A DNA stretch of 64,000 bases from DSYU01 sp963827605 (GCA_963827605.1 CAWHBK010000001.1:1364001-1428000); one strand, 5' to 3'; positions 40,602 to 50,596 are shown, counted from the first letter of the stretch. Notes: generated by a model not told the origin, from the sequence alone. Program-made: numbers and translations.

Positions 40602-41494
40602 GACAGCACCCTTTCCGACCGTTTGCGCCCGCGCAAACTCACGGATGAAGCCAGGATATTGACGCCCAGGGAGAGGAGAAACAGCACCATACCAATGAAG
40701 AACAACACATGGTAATGCGGGCTGCCATTGGCGACCTCGCCCATCTCGGAAGCAATCGTAGCAGTCATGGTACGCGCCGGCATAAACAGCGCATTCCACG
40801 TGTGCGGCAGCACCGGGGCATTCCCGGTCACCATCATCACCGCCATCGTCTCACCAATAGCCCGCCCGACCCCCAGCATTACCGCGGTGAGCACACCCGA
40901 GCGCGCCGCCGGAAGCGTAACCCCCCAAATCGTCTGCCAGCGAGTTGCGCCCAGCGCCAGCGAAGCATGCCGGTAATCGGCCGGCACGGTATTGAGCGCA
41001 TCCTCCGCAATGGAAACGATTGTCGGTAAGGCAATCATTGCCAGCAGCACAGCACCGGTGAAAGCCGTAAGCCCGGTGGGCAAATTGACCAACCGGCGCA
41101 GATTGGGCACCAACAGCTGGATGCCGATAAAGCCCAGCACTACCGAAGGCAGCCCCGCCAGGATTTCAATCACCGGTTTTACCATGTTATTCACCCAGGG
41201 TGGGGCTACTTCGGCAATAAAAACGGCCGTACCCACCCCAAGCGGCAGCGCGATCAAGATAGCGCCAATCGTCACGATCAACGAGCCGCCCAACAACGGC
41301 CAGATGCCATACATGCTTTCGATTGGGTACCAGCGTGCTCCTAACAAGCTGTTCAACGGAACATCGCCAAGCGCCGGGATGCCTTCGCGCAGTAAAAAAA
41401 ACAGGATCAGGGTGACAAACAGGATACTGGAATAACCAGAAATTCGGATAAACCACGTAATCGGCCGTTCGCGTTTTAACTCGTCAGTCCGCAT
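40598..41494 (-). CDS. pstC: Phosphate ABC transporter permease
   Basis: A 298-residue permease with six spans: SSILFVTLILFFLLREG, PLLGGSLIVTIGAILIALPLG, ILAGLPSVVLGFIGIQLLVP, SLALGATRWQTIWGVTLPAARSG as the EAA loop, and GVGRAIGETMAVMMVTGNAP, matching PstC. It precedes and is coupled to pstA. The ATG at 41494 has AGGA upstream. With PstA it forms the channel of the high-affinity phosphate importer. Confidence 0.93.
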   Translation of the reverse strand: MRTDELKRERPITWFIRISGYSSILFVTLILFFLLREGIPALGDVPLNSLLGARWYPIESMYGIWPLLGGSLIVTIGAILIALPLGVGTAVFIAEVAPPWVNNMVKPVIEILAGLPSVVLGFIGIQLLVPNLRRLVNLPTGLTAFTGAVLLAMIALPTIVSIAEDALNTVPADYRHASLALGATRWQTIWGVTLPAARSGVLTAVMLGVGRAIGETMAVMMVTGNAPVLPHTWNALFMPARTMTATIASEMGEVANGSPHYHVLFFIGMVLFLLSLGVNILASSVSLRGRKRSERVLS

Positions 41495-41555
41495 CAAATT
41501 ATTCCTAAATTCTGCTCGTAGCTGGGTTCGTTTGTGTCTGTACGCAGTTGTTTTC

Positions 41556-42458
41556 TTACTTTTTTACCGGCACAAAACCCAGCTGTGTAACGATTTCCTG
41601 CGCCTCTGGTGAAAGGAGCCAATCCAGGTATGCCTGGATCACAGCGTTAGGGTTTTTGCCGGTGTACATATAAAGATCGCGGGAAATTGGATATGTACCA
41701 GCATCGACTGTCTTCGCTGAAGGTAATATATATTCGCCGCCCGGTTTTTCCGCGATCCCCACCACCTGGACGTGCTCGGTAACGTACCCCAGGCCGTCAT
41801 AACCGATTGCGTTGGGGTTATCCCCTACCTCGGAAATAATTCCTTCGGAAGAGGGCAGCAGCAAGGTGTCATCCGAAAAGATGGCTTTGTTATCTTTCTC
41901 CCCCAAACGAACAACTGCTTCAAGAAAATACACATGTGTGCCGGAATTCGTCTCGCGCGATACGCGCACAATGGGACGGTCTTCCCCCCCCAGCTCTTTC
42001 CAGTTATTGACCTCTCCGCGGAAGATGCTGGATACCTGTTCCATCGTCAGCTTCTGCACCGGGTTGTTGGGGTTCACAATCACCGCAATTGCGTCCCTGG
42101 CGATGATATGCTCCTGTGGTTCAATACCCTTTTGATTCGCTTCGGCAATCTCTTCTTCCTTAATAGACCGTGAAGCGTTAGCAATATCCACCGTTCCATT
42201 GATCAGAGAGGCAATGCCTGTCCCGCTGCCGCCCCCGGTCACCGAGATGCGCACCTCGGGATGCACTTGCTGGTAGCGCTCAGCCCAGGCCAGGGCCAGG
42301 TTAACAATCGTGTCAGAACCCTTGTTCTGAATGTAGGCGGAAGCATCTTTTGGCGCCGCGGCGCCTTCCGCGCTCGATGGCTGGCAGCTGGTTAATGAAA
42401 CACAAAGAATAACAACGAGTGTTATGGCAAGGCGGGAAGTGGGAATCACTGGCATCAT
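41556..42458 (-). CDS. pstS: Phosphate-binding lipoprotein
   Basis: A 300-residue protein from the ATG at 42458. It has a lipoprotein signal (LAITLVVILCVSLTSC, lipobox LTSC), then the phosphate-binding fold: IQNKGSDTIVNLALAWAERY, VTGGGSGTGIASLINGTVDI, a RSIKEEE segment, VIVNPNNPVQKLT and SRETNSGTHVYFLEAVV. It heads the pst operon. A TATAAT lies only eight to thirteen bases before the ATG region (42466-42471 on the minus strand), so either the start is slightly further in or the leader is very short. Phosphate-limited expression is expected from the family. Confidence 0.92.
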   Translation of the reverse strand: MMPVIPTSRLAITLVVILCVSLTSCQPSSAEGAAAPKDASAYIQNKGSDTIVNLALAWAERYQQVHPEVRISVTGGGSGTGIASLINGTVDIANASRSIKEEEIAEANQKGIEPQEHIIARDAIAVIVNPNNPVQKLTMEQVSSIFRGEVNNWKELGGEDRPIVRVSRETNSGTHVYFLEAVVRLGEKDNKAIFSDDTLLLPSSEGIISEVGDNPNAIGYDGLGYVTEHVQVVGIAEKPGGEYILPSAKTVDAGTYPISRDLYMYTGKNPNAVIQAYLDWLLSPEAQEIVTQLGFVPVKK

Positions 42459-42599
42459 TCCATAAATTATAGCAAAGGAAATTAAGGAAATCGCGCCGTT
42501 AAACAATTGTTAATACAGAAAGGGTTGGCAAAGAGCAAAAATCGGGCTGCCTTATATCCCCATTCAGCGAAACGGTCCGCTTATAAACGCATTTTATGA

Positions 42600-42622
42600 G
42601 AACAAAATAGATGATTTTGTTC
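42600..42622. promoter_or_regulatory. Perfect inverted repeat between pstS and the methyltransferase
   Basis: GAACAAAAT (42600-42608) and ATTTTGTTC (42614-42622) are perfect 9-base arms with a 5-base spacer in the divergent intergenic region. It could be an operator for either gene or a weak hairpin; no known consensus is matched. Confidence 0.4.
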
Positions 42623-42712
42623 ACTACCGCACAAAACAACGGCTTTGGTTATTGAAAAAGAGAGCCCAAAAATTTAGAATAATCCCGAACACAATGTTCG
42701 AAAGGAAAAAAT

Positions 42713-43372
42713 ATGTTGGGCCACTTTCACCAAACAAACAAAACGTCAAAAGGGAATGGCAGCATGCAAGGCTGGGGAAACACATACGATCGCATCACTG
42801 CCCTCCTGCTTGGCGGAACTCGGCGGGAACAAGAACTTCGCCAGGAAACCATCCGTCTGGCGCAAATCAAACCGGGCAGCCGTGTGCTTGAAGTCGGCTG
42901 CGGTACGGGTACGTTAGCAATTGCAGCGGCCTGCGCCTCCGGCAGCACCGGCGCAGTATGGGGCATCGATGTAGCAAACGACATGCTGGCAATAGCCCAA
43001 AAGAAGGCCGATCAGGCCGGAGTCCAGGTACACTTCCAGGAGGCCAGCATCACCAGACTCCCCTTTTCGGATGGGCAGATGGATACCGTCATCAGCAGCT
43101 TGATGATCCACCATCTGATGGATGACGACACCCGCCGCAAGGGACTGGCCGAAGTCAAGCGGGTGCTGCGCCCAGGCGGAGTATTAATGATCGCTGAGTT
43201 CAAACCACCGCAAAAAGGTTTGTCGAAATTTCTAACTCGCCTGATTCTGGGAAACGGCATGCTGCGCTTTGACAACCAGCGTCTCATTCAGATCCTAAAA
43301 GAGAGCGGCTTCCAGGCCGAGGTTCTACCCGCAGCCTCCCGCTTCATCATCCACATCCGCGCGAAAGCATAA
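42713..43372 (+). CDS. Class I SAM-dependent methyltransferase
   Basis: A 219-residue protein. Motif I is VLEVGCGTGTLAIAAA, followed by GIDVANDMLAIAQKK (motif post I), ASITRLPFSDGQMDTVISSL (motif II) and VLRPGGVLMIAEF (motif III). This is the UbiE/Methyltransf_11 type acting on small molecules or lipids. A GGAAAAA precedes the ATG. It is divergent from pstS and followed by a strong terminator. Substrate unknown. Confidence 0.9.
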   Translation: MLGHFHQTNKTSKGNGSMQGWGNTYDRITALLLGGTRREQELRQETIRLAQIKPGSRVLEVGCGTGTLAIAAACASGSTGAVWGIDVANDMLAIAQKKADQAGVQVHFQEASITRLPFSDGQMDTVISSLMIHHLMDDDTRRKGLAEVKRVLRPGGVLMIAEFKPPQKGLSKFLTRLILGNGMLRFDNQRLIQILKESGFQAEVLPAASRFIIHIRAKA

Positions 43373-43388
43373 AACTTTGGTTACGCCG

Positions 43389-43432
43389 CAGGGCAAACGC
43401 AGCTTAATTTTAGGATGCGTTTGCCCTGTTTT
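43389..43432 (+). terminator. Terminator after the methyltransferase
   Basis: CAGGGCAAACGCA (43389-43401) pairs with TGCGTTTGCCCTG (43416-43428), a perfect 13-bp stem, followed by TTTT. Confidence 0.9.
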
Positions 43433-43509
43433 GCGTCTCTCTTCCCCAACCAAACCAGCGGCCAATCAGGTATAATAATAAGGTTGTCAAGTGGAAAGGA
43501 AGAACTTTA

Positions 43510-45970
43510 ATGGATATCGGTATCATTCAGCCCGTCGACATCGACGAACAAATGCGCTCGGCTTACCTCGATTACGCGATGAGCGTGATCGTTTCTCGCG
43601 CCCTACCCGATGCGCGCGATGGTCTCAAACCCGTTCATCGCCGGATTCTATATGCCATGCACGATATGGGCATCCGCGCGAATACCTCGTACAAAAAGTC
43701 CGCGCGTATTGTCGGTGAAGTACTGGGGAAATACCATCCCCACGGCGACTCGGCTGTCTATGAAGCGATGGCGCGTATGGCGCAGGATTTTTCGATGCGC
43801 TACCCCCTGGTCGATGGGCAGGGAAACTTTGGCTCGATCGATGGCGATGCTCCCGCGGCTATGCGCTATACCGAAGCGCGGCTGAACCGCATGTCTGAGC
43901 TGCTGCTCGCCGACATTGAAAAGAACACCGTCGATTTCTACGATAATTTCGATGGCACACTGCAACAGCCCACAGTTCTACCTTCCCGCATACCTAACCT
44001 GCTCCTGAACGGCTCTTCCGGCATCGCGGTCGGTATGGCTACCAGTATTCCGCCGCACAATCTGCGCGAGCTAATTGCCGCGTTGGATTACCTGATCGAG
44101 AATTACGATAATATGGACGATGTCACCGTTGAAGACCTGATGACCATCGTCCAGGGTCCCGATTTTCCCACCGGCGGAATCATCGTCGGTCGTGAAGGGA
44201 TCCGCCAGGGATACAGCACCGGGCGCAGCCGGCTGACTGTGCGCGGTGTGGCCAAGATCGAGGAAGCCCGCGGCGGGCGTTATAATATCGAGATTACAGA
44301 AATCCCTTATCAAGTCAACAAATCCGGGCTGATTGAGCGCATCGCCGAACTGGTACGCGAAGGCCGACATCGATGCCATCAGCGACCTGCGCGATGAATC
44401 AGACCAGCGCGGGATGAGCATTGTCATTGAACTCAAGCGCGGCGCGCAGCCGCGCAAAGTTCTCAACCAGTTATACAAGTTCACCCCACTGCAATCCACA
44501 TTTAGCGTGCAGATGCTGGCCCTGGTGGACGAAGAACCACGCCTGCTGTCGCTCAAACGCTCCCTGCAAATTTTCATCGAACACCGCCAGGAAGTTGTCG
44601 TCCGCCGCACCGAGTTCGATCTGGCCCGCGCCCGCCACCGCGCGCACGTGCTGGAAGGCCTGCTCATCGCCCTGGCGAACCTGGATGAGGTCATCCGCAC
44701 CATCCGCCAGGCCGAAGATGCCGATGATGCGCGCGACCAGTTGATGACGCGTTTCAACCTGACCGAAATCCAGGCCCAGGCCATTCTGGATATGCAGCTG
44801 CGCCGCCTGGCCGCGCTTGAACGCCAGAAGATCGAAGATGAACACCGCGAAGTACGCGAGCGTATCGCATCCCTGGAGGAACTGCTGGCCAACCCCCACA
44901 AGATCCTCGAGGTCATCCGCGAAGACCTGAAGGAAATTGCCGAAGTTCACGGCGATGCGCGCCGCACCCAAATTTCTGTAGAGGATGTCGAAGACCTGAA
45001 CGCGGAAGACCTGGTTGCCGATGAGCCTGTGCTGATGACCCTCACCGCACGCGGCTACATTAAGCGCGTCGGCACCAAACAGTACCGCACCCAAAACCGG
45101 GGCGGGCGCGGGGTGATGGGCCAGGGTATGCGCGAAGAGGATGAGGTTTCGCTGATCATTCCAGCCCGTACCCTGCATACCCTGCTGTTCTTCTCCGATA
45201 AAGGCAAGGTCTACTCCGAGAAAGTCTTCCAGGTTCCGGAAGGCGGGCGAGCCGACCGCGGCACGCCAATTATTAATGTATTGGCATTGAATGCCAACGA
45301 GCGCATCACCGCCGCGGTAGCGGTTCCCGATTTTAGCGCGGCCCGCTACTGCACCATGGGCACTCTGCGCGGCCGGGTGAAACGTGTTTCGCTGGCGGAG
45401 TTCGCCAACGTGCGTCCTTCTGGCCTGATTGCCATCGACCTGGATCTGGGTGACGAGTTGTGCTGGGCGCGGGTCACCAGCGGGCACGATGAGATTCTAT
45501 TGGTAACTGCCGGGGGACGGGCGCTGCGCTTCTCTGAAAACCAAATCCGCCAGATGGGCCGTCAGGCCGGGGGCGTGAACGGTATCGCCCTCAAAAAGGG
45601 AGACCAGCTAGCCTCCATGGAGGTGGTTGAGCCAGGCGCCAGCCTGCTCGTCACCACCCAACGGGGATTTGGCAAGCGCACCCCGCTTACCGAATATCCC
45701 AGCCACGGGCGAGCTACGAGCGGCATCACCACGATTGACCATAAGAGCCTGGACACGATCGGCCCAATCACTTCCGCTCGGGTAGTGCAGGACGGCGACG
45801 AGGTAACATTAATAACCAGCGGCGGGCAGGCGCTCCGGATGCGCGTCAATCACATCACCAGCACCGGCCGCGCAACCCGCGGGGTGCATCTTATCGACCT
45901 GTCGAAGGATGATGTCCTCGCCTCCATTGCCCGCATCCCAGCCGCGGACCTGACTGAAAATGGCGAATGA
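43510..45970 (+). CDS. gyrA: DNA gyrase subunit A, interrupted by a one-base frameshift
   Basis: GyrA cleaves and rejoins DNA through Tyr120 (AAMRYTEARL) with GyrB. The N-terminal part has the quinolone region HPHGDSAVYEAMARM (residues 77-90, Ser81, Glu85), GQGNFGSIDGD and MATSIPPHN. The C-terminal part has the QNRGGRG GyrA box and a six-bladed pinwheel (TLRGRVKRVSLAEF, VTAGGRALRFSENQ, TTQRGFGKRTPL, ITSGGQALRMRVNH), so it is GyrA rather than ParC. The first frame stops at 44397 and the second takes over near 44367: removing one C at about 44368 restores GRIDAISDLRDESDQRG, as in relatives. A TATAAT lies at 43471-43476. gyrB is not in the window. Confidence 0.95.
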
Positions 45971-46005
45971 TCGGGTAGGGATCCGGCGCAGGAGCAGCTG
46001 TACAG

Positions 46006-46178
46006 TCACCAATCCATAACCCGTTCCAGAATTGGAGCCACATTCACCAGGCTGGCCCGCGCAGCAGGCGGCTCAAGTTTGGGGCTTGACCATCGCCAAG
46101 AATCTGATGAAACACATCCTGGCGCAAACCATCGATATCAACAATCAACAATCTTTTCGGGGAGTGTTCAGGCTTCAT
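46006..46178 (-). pseudogene. Internally deleted type I phosphodiesterase/nucleotide pyrophosphatase gene
   Basis: The minus strand starts well (AGAGG before ATG 46178) and reads KRLLIVDIDGLRQDVFHQIL then APNLSRLL, the N-terminus of the alkaline-phosphatase-like phosphodiesterase family with its metal-binding Asp. It stops after 44 codons. In another frame the next bases read LVNVAPILERVMDW and stop, resembling the C-terminal LVDVAPTIL end of the same family. The middle 250-plus residues are gone. Confidence 0.5.
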
Positions 46179-46219
46179 TAGACCTCTTTAATCAATAAAG
46201 ATTGAAACAATTTTAACGG

Positions 46220-46287
46220 TATAATGGTCAAAGACCAATAAAAACCGTATAATCGAACTTGCAGGAATAAAAGTTTCTTGCTATAAT
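46220..46287 (+). promoter_or_regulatory. Three closely spaced -10 boxes upstream of rho
   Basis: TATAAT occurs at 46220-46225, 46248-46253 and 46282-46287. The third has TTGCAG (46259-46264) exactly 17 bases upstream and is the best. The start site would lie near 46294, leaving a 5' leader of about 200 bases before rho. The rest of the 522-base gap after gyrA holds only the phosphodiesterase remnant. Confidence 0.6.
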
Positions 46288-46492
46288 GACTTTGCCATTG
46301 GCCCATCATTAGCCGATCACTTTTCGTACCAAGGCTTTTCCTGTCGTATACCCATTGCATAAGGGCAGGGGGCCCGGTTTTATCCCAGAAATGTTTCCTT
46401 CCAATCGAGTCAGTTCTAAAACCGCAGAGCGGTTTTCGCGCATGTATTCGTTTAATCCTTGTTAGCGGAGCTTTCCGTCGAGATTTCAATCC

Positions 46493-47767
46493 ATGAATAT
46501 CCTAGAACTTGAAAATGAACCTTTGGCAAAACTGCGTCAAATGGGACAAGAACTTAACGTACCCAACGCAGCGCGCCTCAAAAAAGAGCTTTTAATCTTG
46601 CGCATCCGCCAAATTGAAGCGGAGCGCGAGGGTCTGGAAGTCCGCGGCGGTATCCTGGAAATTATGAATGAGGGGGTTGGTTTCCTCCGTTCCGATTACC
46701 GGATTGGCCCAGAAGACGTTTATGTATCCCAGGCACAACTGCGCCGCTACGACCTGCGCAATGGCGACCTGGTGATTGGTCACGTCCGCCCACCGCGTGA
46801 ATCCGAGCGCCATTATGGCCTGATCAAAGTCGAAACGATCAATGGGTTGGCCCCCGAAGAGGCCCGCCGCCGGTCAAACTTTGAGGATCTAACCCCTATT
46901 TTCCCCGATAAGCGCTTTGACCTGGAAACCGATCGATCGGTCCTATCGACCCGCCTGATTAACCTGATTGCACCCATCGGCCGCGGGCAGCGCGGCATGA
47001 TCGTTTCGCCGCCAAAAGCCGGCAAGACCACCATTTTAAAGCAAGTGGCCAATTCAATTTCCGAAAACTACCCCGACGTGCATCTGATCATTGCCCTGAT
47101 CGGCGAACGACCTGAGGAAGTCACCGATATGGACCGCTCGGTGGATGGCGAGGTGGTTGCCTCTACCTTCGATGAACCCGTTACCGCCCACGTCCGTACG
47201 GCGGAGATTACCCTGGAACGCGCCAAGCGGCTGGTGGAGATTGGTCGGGATGTTGTCATTCTGATGGACTCGCTGACCCGCCTGGCCCGCGCATACAACC
47301 TGGTGGTGACCCCTTCCGGGCGCACCCTGTCCGGTGGTATGGATCCATCCGCTCTGTACCCACCCAAACGTTTCTTCGGCGCAGCCCGGAACATTGAAGA
47401 AGGCGGCTCGCTGACCATTATCGCGACCGCCCTGGTTGATACCGGCTCCCGTCTGGACGATGTGGTCTATGAAGAGTTCAAGGGTACCGGTAACATGGAA
47501 CTGCATCTTTCCCGCCGCCTGCAAGAACGCCGCATCTTCCCTGCCCTCGATATCGAGCGTTCTTCCACCCGTCGTGAAGAGCTTCTGCTTGGGCCTGATA
47601 TCCTGCAGCGCGTCTGGCTGATGCGCCGTATGTATCTCCAAATGACGGGCTCACCTCCCCAGGGCGCGGGTATGGACCCGGCCGTGGCGACCGAAGCCAT
47701 CCTCCAGCGTATGGTTCGCACCAAGAGCAACGAGGAGATGCTGCAAAACCTGATGGAGGATGCTTGA
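46493..47767 (+). CDS. rho: Transcription termination factor Rho
   Basis: A 424-residue RNA helicase. Rho_N: LAKLRQMGQELNVPNAARLK, then an S1-like RNA-binding domain (GILEIMNEGVGFLRSDYRI, YVSQAQLRRYDLRNGDLV). The ATPase core has Walker A SPPKAGKTTILK (near 171-182), IGERPEEVTDMDRSV, Walker B VILMDSLTRLARAYN, the Q-loop SGGMDPSALYPPKRFFGAARN and the R-loop ELHLSRRLQERRIFPALD. Length matches compact Rho proteins without an N-terminal insert. The long leader with several promoters fits the known self-control of rho. The next gene starts on a TTG overlapping the rho stop. Confidence 0.97.
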   Translation: MNILELENEPLAKLRQMGQELNVPNAARLKKELLILRIRQIEAEREGLEVRGGILEIMNEGVGFLRSDYRIGPEDVYVSQAQLRRYDLRNGDLVIGHVRPPRESERHYGLIKVETINGLAPEEARRRSNFEDLTPIFPDKRFDLETDRSVLSTRLINLIAPIGRGQRGMIVSPPKAGKTTILKQVANSISENYPDVHLIIALIGERPEEVTDMDRSVDGEVVASTFDEPVTAHVRTAEITLERAKRLVEIGRDVVILMDSLTRLARAYNLVVTPSGRTLSGGMDPSALYPPKRFFGAARNIEEGGSLTIIATALVDTGSRLDDVVYEEFKGTGNMELHLSRRLQERRIFPALDIERSSTRREELLLGPDILQRVWLMRRMYLQMTGSPPQGAGMDPAVATEAILQRMVRTKSNEEMLQNLMEDA

Positions 47768-48876
47768 GTCGAAAAACACTCATAGGGGTTCCCCCACCCA
47801 GGCGGGCTTCCAACCTGCCTGACCCACAGTCAGGTCCCAGCCTCCTCCTGTCCGGATTATTATGGTTCATCGCGGTCTTGATGGTTGCCCTGCTAGCCTG
47901 GGTAATATCGCAGCGAGTTGGCACAGTTCTCTCCTCCACCGGGGATACCCAGGCCGAGGAAGATGCGTTGAACTTATCGGTCGAATCCAAGGCGGAAGTG
48001 CCTGAGTTCAACCTGGATGTTGAGCAGGCCTGGATTTCCCGGGTAGCCACAACGCACACCATCCTTCCACAACAACCGCGTGAAAGCATCGTCGAATATG
48101 TTGTGGAAGCGGGTGATTCGGTCTTTAGCATCTCCAAACGGTATGACATCAAGCCTGAAACCATCCTTTGGGCGAACGAAGATCTGCTGCAAGATAATCC
48201 AAATGATCTCTCTGTTGGGCAAAAGCTGAAGATTCCTGCCGAAGATGGGGTTATCTATAAGTGGAAGAAGAATGACACCATTGAAAGCATCGCTCGTAAG
48301 TTCAAAACGGACCCGGAAAAGATCCTCACCTGGCCGGATAACAACCTGGACCTGTCCGATCCCAAAATTGCAAGCGGGTCGCTGGTCATGATCCCGGGCG
48401 GCTCACGCGAGCTAAAAACCTGGGTTGTGCCCACTTATTGGCGGGCCAACGCCGGCGCAACACGAGGTATCAATGCCGGCTGCGATACAAGTGGTGGTTC
48501 GGCAGTTGGCTCAGGCGGCTTTGTTTGGCCGACAGCCAGCCGCCTGATCTCGGGCAACGATTTCTGGTCGGGTCACCTGGGCCTCGATATTGGCGCCGCG
48601 ATGGGCGCACCGGTTTATGCTGCCGACAGCGGCGTGGTCGTGTACGCGGCTGGGATTGGCGGCGGTTACGGGTTGATGGTAATGATCGACCACGGCAATG
48701 GTTTCCACACCTTATATGCCCACCTAAGCACCCTCGTGGCTCGCTGTGGAAGTAATGTTGGGCAGGGCCAAACCATCGCTTATTCCGGGAGCACAGGGAA
48801 TTCAACCGGCCCCCACCTGCATTTTGAAATCCGGTATGGGGGCGCATTCGTCAATCCTCACGATTACCTGCACTAA
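47764..48876 (+). CDS. LysM-M23 membrane-anchored peptidoglycan endopeptidase
   Basis: A 370-residue protein with a signal anchor (LLLSGLLWFIAVLMVALLAW, residues 29-48), two LysM modules (YVVEAGDSVFSISKRYDIKP and YKWKKNDTIESIARKFKTD), and a C-terminal M23 domain with zinc ligands in HLGLDIG and PHLHFEIRYGG plus YAHLSTL. It should cleave peptide cross-links outside the membrane. The start is a TTG overlapping the rho stop (TTGA), so translation is coupled with rho. A clean terminator follows at 48905. Confidence 0.92.
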   Translation: MSRKTLIGVPPPRRASNLPDPQSGPSLLLSGLLWFIAVLMVALLAWVISQRVGTVLSSTGDTQAEEDALNLSVESKAEVPEFNLDVEQAWISRVATTHTILPQQPRESIVEYVVEAGDSVFSISKRYDIKPETILWANEDLLQDNPNDLSVGQKLKIPAEDGVIYKWKKNDTIESIARKFKTDPEKILTWPDNNLDLSDPKIASGSLVMIPGGSRELKTWVVPTYWRANAGATRGINAGCDTSGGSAVGSGGFVWPTASRLISGNDFWSGHLGLDIGAAMGAPVYAADSGVVVYAAGIGGGYGLMVMIDHGNGFHTLYAHLSTLVARCGSNVGQGQTIAYSGSTGNSTGPHLHFEIRYGGAFVNPHDYLH

Positions 48877-48904
48877 GATCCTTAAAATAAAAATGATTAA
48901 GCAT

Positions 48905-48940
48905 AAAAAACCTTCCCGGCCAAACCGGGAAGGTTTTTTT
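48905..48940. terminator. Bidirectional terminator after the M23 peptidase
   Basis: AAAAAACCTTCCCGG (48905-48919) pairs with CCGGGAAGGTTTTTT (48925-48939) around loop CCAAA, with a final T-run. It can serve both the M23 peptidase and the minus-strand lipoprotein gene. Confidence 0.93.
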
Positions 48941-48972
48941 AGGGGGTCAGGGGGTCTCACCCTCTCCGATGT

Positions 48973-50071
48973 TTATGGCTGTGGATTCTCCCAATAAGAC
49001 ATTTCATCTACCCAAATGGTAAACCGGTTATCGGTGCGCGAACCAACAAATACACCAAAAAAGCCTGAGGGTATATGCGGGATATTGGCATTCGTGCTGG
49101 TGTCATATTCGCCCAGGAAATAACCATTCGAATACAATCTTATGCGGCTGCCAATGGTCATGATGCCCATTTTATTGGTGGTTCTCGTACCCGCGTTAAT
49201 GGGCGTTTTGGAATCGACTGCCTTTGGAGTGCTCCAATCGATCAGCATGCGCATTTCCTGCCTGCGCGCTTCGGTGCCATCCCAATTCCAGCTGCGCAGC
49301 GAATATTGGCCGTTGCAGTTGAAGCCATACAGGTAACCCTGGTACGGCTGCGGCAGGTTTGGTACACGCACAATGATTCCATAATGATCCGACATGCCCG
49401 GGACGTCCGTACGGCAGGTCTCCCCCACATTGAATGTAGCTTCCAGGTAGAGGTTGGCAAAGTCCTGGCCCTTTGGATTTGCCATTCGCCAGCCATCTTT
49501 GGTGGTCAAGGCTTGCACAGACTGCCTGCCATTGATAAACGCGGCTCGCGAATACAAATCTGAGCCGGTTGGCCAGATCCAGGTATCTGCATTATCCATC
49601 GGGTCGGTTGAAGCAGGACTTCCCAACCACTTGCGTGGGTCGCCAGGCGATGTTGTGGCGGTTGGGCCAGTGGAGGTTGTGGCTGCAGCCGTCGGAGCGG
49701 CAGTCGCGGCCGCGGCGGTTGGGGCAAGTGTGGCGGTCGCGACCATACCAGCTTCTGGAGGCTGCGGTGTCTCCGTTACGATGATTTCCTGGGTTGGCTG
49801 GATAACCGCTTCTAGCCGTATTCACTTCAGCGGGCGTTTCGGTCTGCACCACCGCCACGGTTGGCAGGTCCGGGGATGGCGTCACCTCCCCCAATGGCTG
49901 CCCGGTGCTGGTTGGCATGGTCGTTAGAAGCTGGCTGATTTCTGTCTGCATCTGGTCGCCAGATTTGGTTGGGGTGATCGCAGGTCCCGCCGGTGGATTA
50001 CCTGTACCAAAACTACAGGCAACCAACGGGATAACGATGAGGGCGCTTATCCATGGAATTACTTTTCTCAT
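48973..50071 (-). CDS. Lipoprotein with LamG/concanavalin-like domain, frameshifted
   Basis: The gene starts at the ATG 50071 (AGGAG upstream) with a lipoprotein signal, VIPWISALIVIPLVACS. After a Pro/Thr linker the frame moves into ARSGYPANPG gibberish, but another frame continues EAVIQPTQEIIVTETPQPP, an Ala/Thr linker and the C-terminal domain (NLYLEATFNVGETC, HYGIIVRVPN, GYLYGFNCNGQYSLRSW, LYSNGYFLGEY, GFFGVFVGSR, IWVDEMSYWE). This domain looks like a concanavalin/DUF1080-type beta sandwich. A one-base change near 49810-49815 would restore one reading frame of about 365 codons. Confidence 0.75.
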
Positions 50072-50110
50072 CACTTGCTCCTTGACCGGTCTTGTTTTGA
50101 CGTGCACGTT

Positions 50111-50596
50111 TTATGCCTTGTAACCAATCTGGCGCAAGAAACCTTTTCGCCAGGAAATATCATTTTCGCCTTCCAGCCCTTGTGGCTTCAAACCATCAAT
50201 AACGCCCAGGATCCCGCGTCCTTCGCCATCGTCCACCACAATCACCCGGGTCGGGTTCGCCGTCGCGCAAAAAATACGGCATACCTCAGCGACACTCTTC
50301 ACTGCGTTGAGAATATTCAAAGGATAAAAGCCTTCGCCGAGAAATATCAAGAAAGAATGCCCGGCCCCTATGTTGAGCGCGTTTTTTTGGGCCAATGCGA
50401 TCATTTCTGGGTCTGTCCCTGACCAGCGTACCAGGCATTTTCCGGATGCTTCGCAAAAAGCAATCCCAAAACGAATCCCTGGCACAGAATTCACCAGTGT
50501 TTCATGGATATCTTCCACCGTTTTGATAAAATGGGATTGACCCAAGATAAAGTTTGTGTTCTCAGGCTTTTCAATGGCTACCGTAACCAGATCCAT
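50111..50596 (-). CDS. Adenosine-specific kinase-family protein
   Basis: A 161-residue protein of the adenosine-specific kinase family (PF04008), known from thermophiles and archaea and structurally characterised as an adenosine-binding dimer. Visible: VTVAIEKPENTNFILGQSHF, TVEDIHETLVNSVPGIRFGI, FCEASGKCLVRWSG, GAGHSFLIFLGEGFYP and VIVVDDGEGRGILGVIDGL. The start is the ATG at 50596 with AGGAG upstream. True physiological role is uncertain. Confidence 0.88.
   Translation of the reverse strand: MDLVTVAIEKPENTNFILGQSHFIKTVEDIHETLVNSVPGIRFGIAFCEASGKCLVRWSGTDPEMIALAQKNALNIGAGHSFLIFLGEGFYPLNILNAVKSVAEVCRIFCATANPTRVIVVDDGEGRGILGVIDGLKPQGLEGENDISWRKGFLRQIGYKA

Noticed and set aside
46178..46489. A 103-codon minus-strand frame upstream of rho
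   Set aside because: It covers the tandem promoter region, is low in recognisable structure and lacks a ribosome site.
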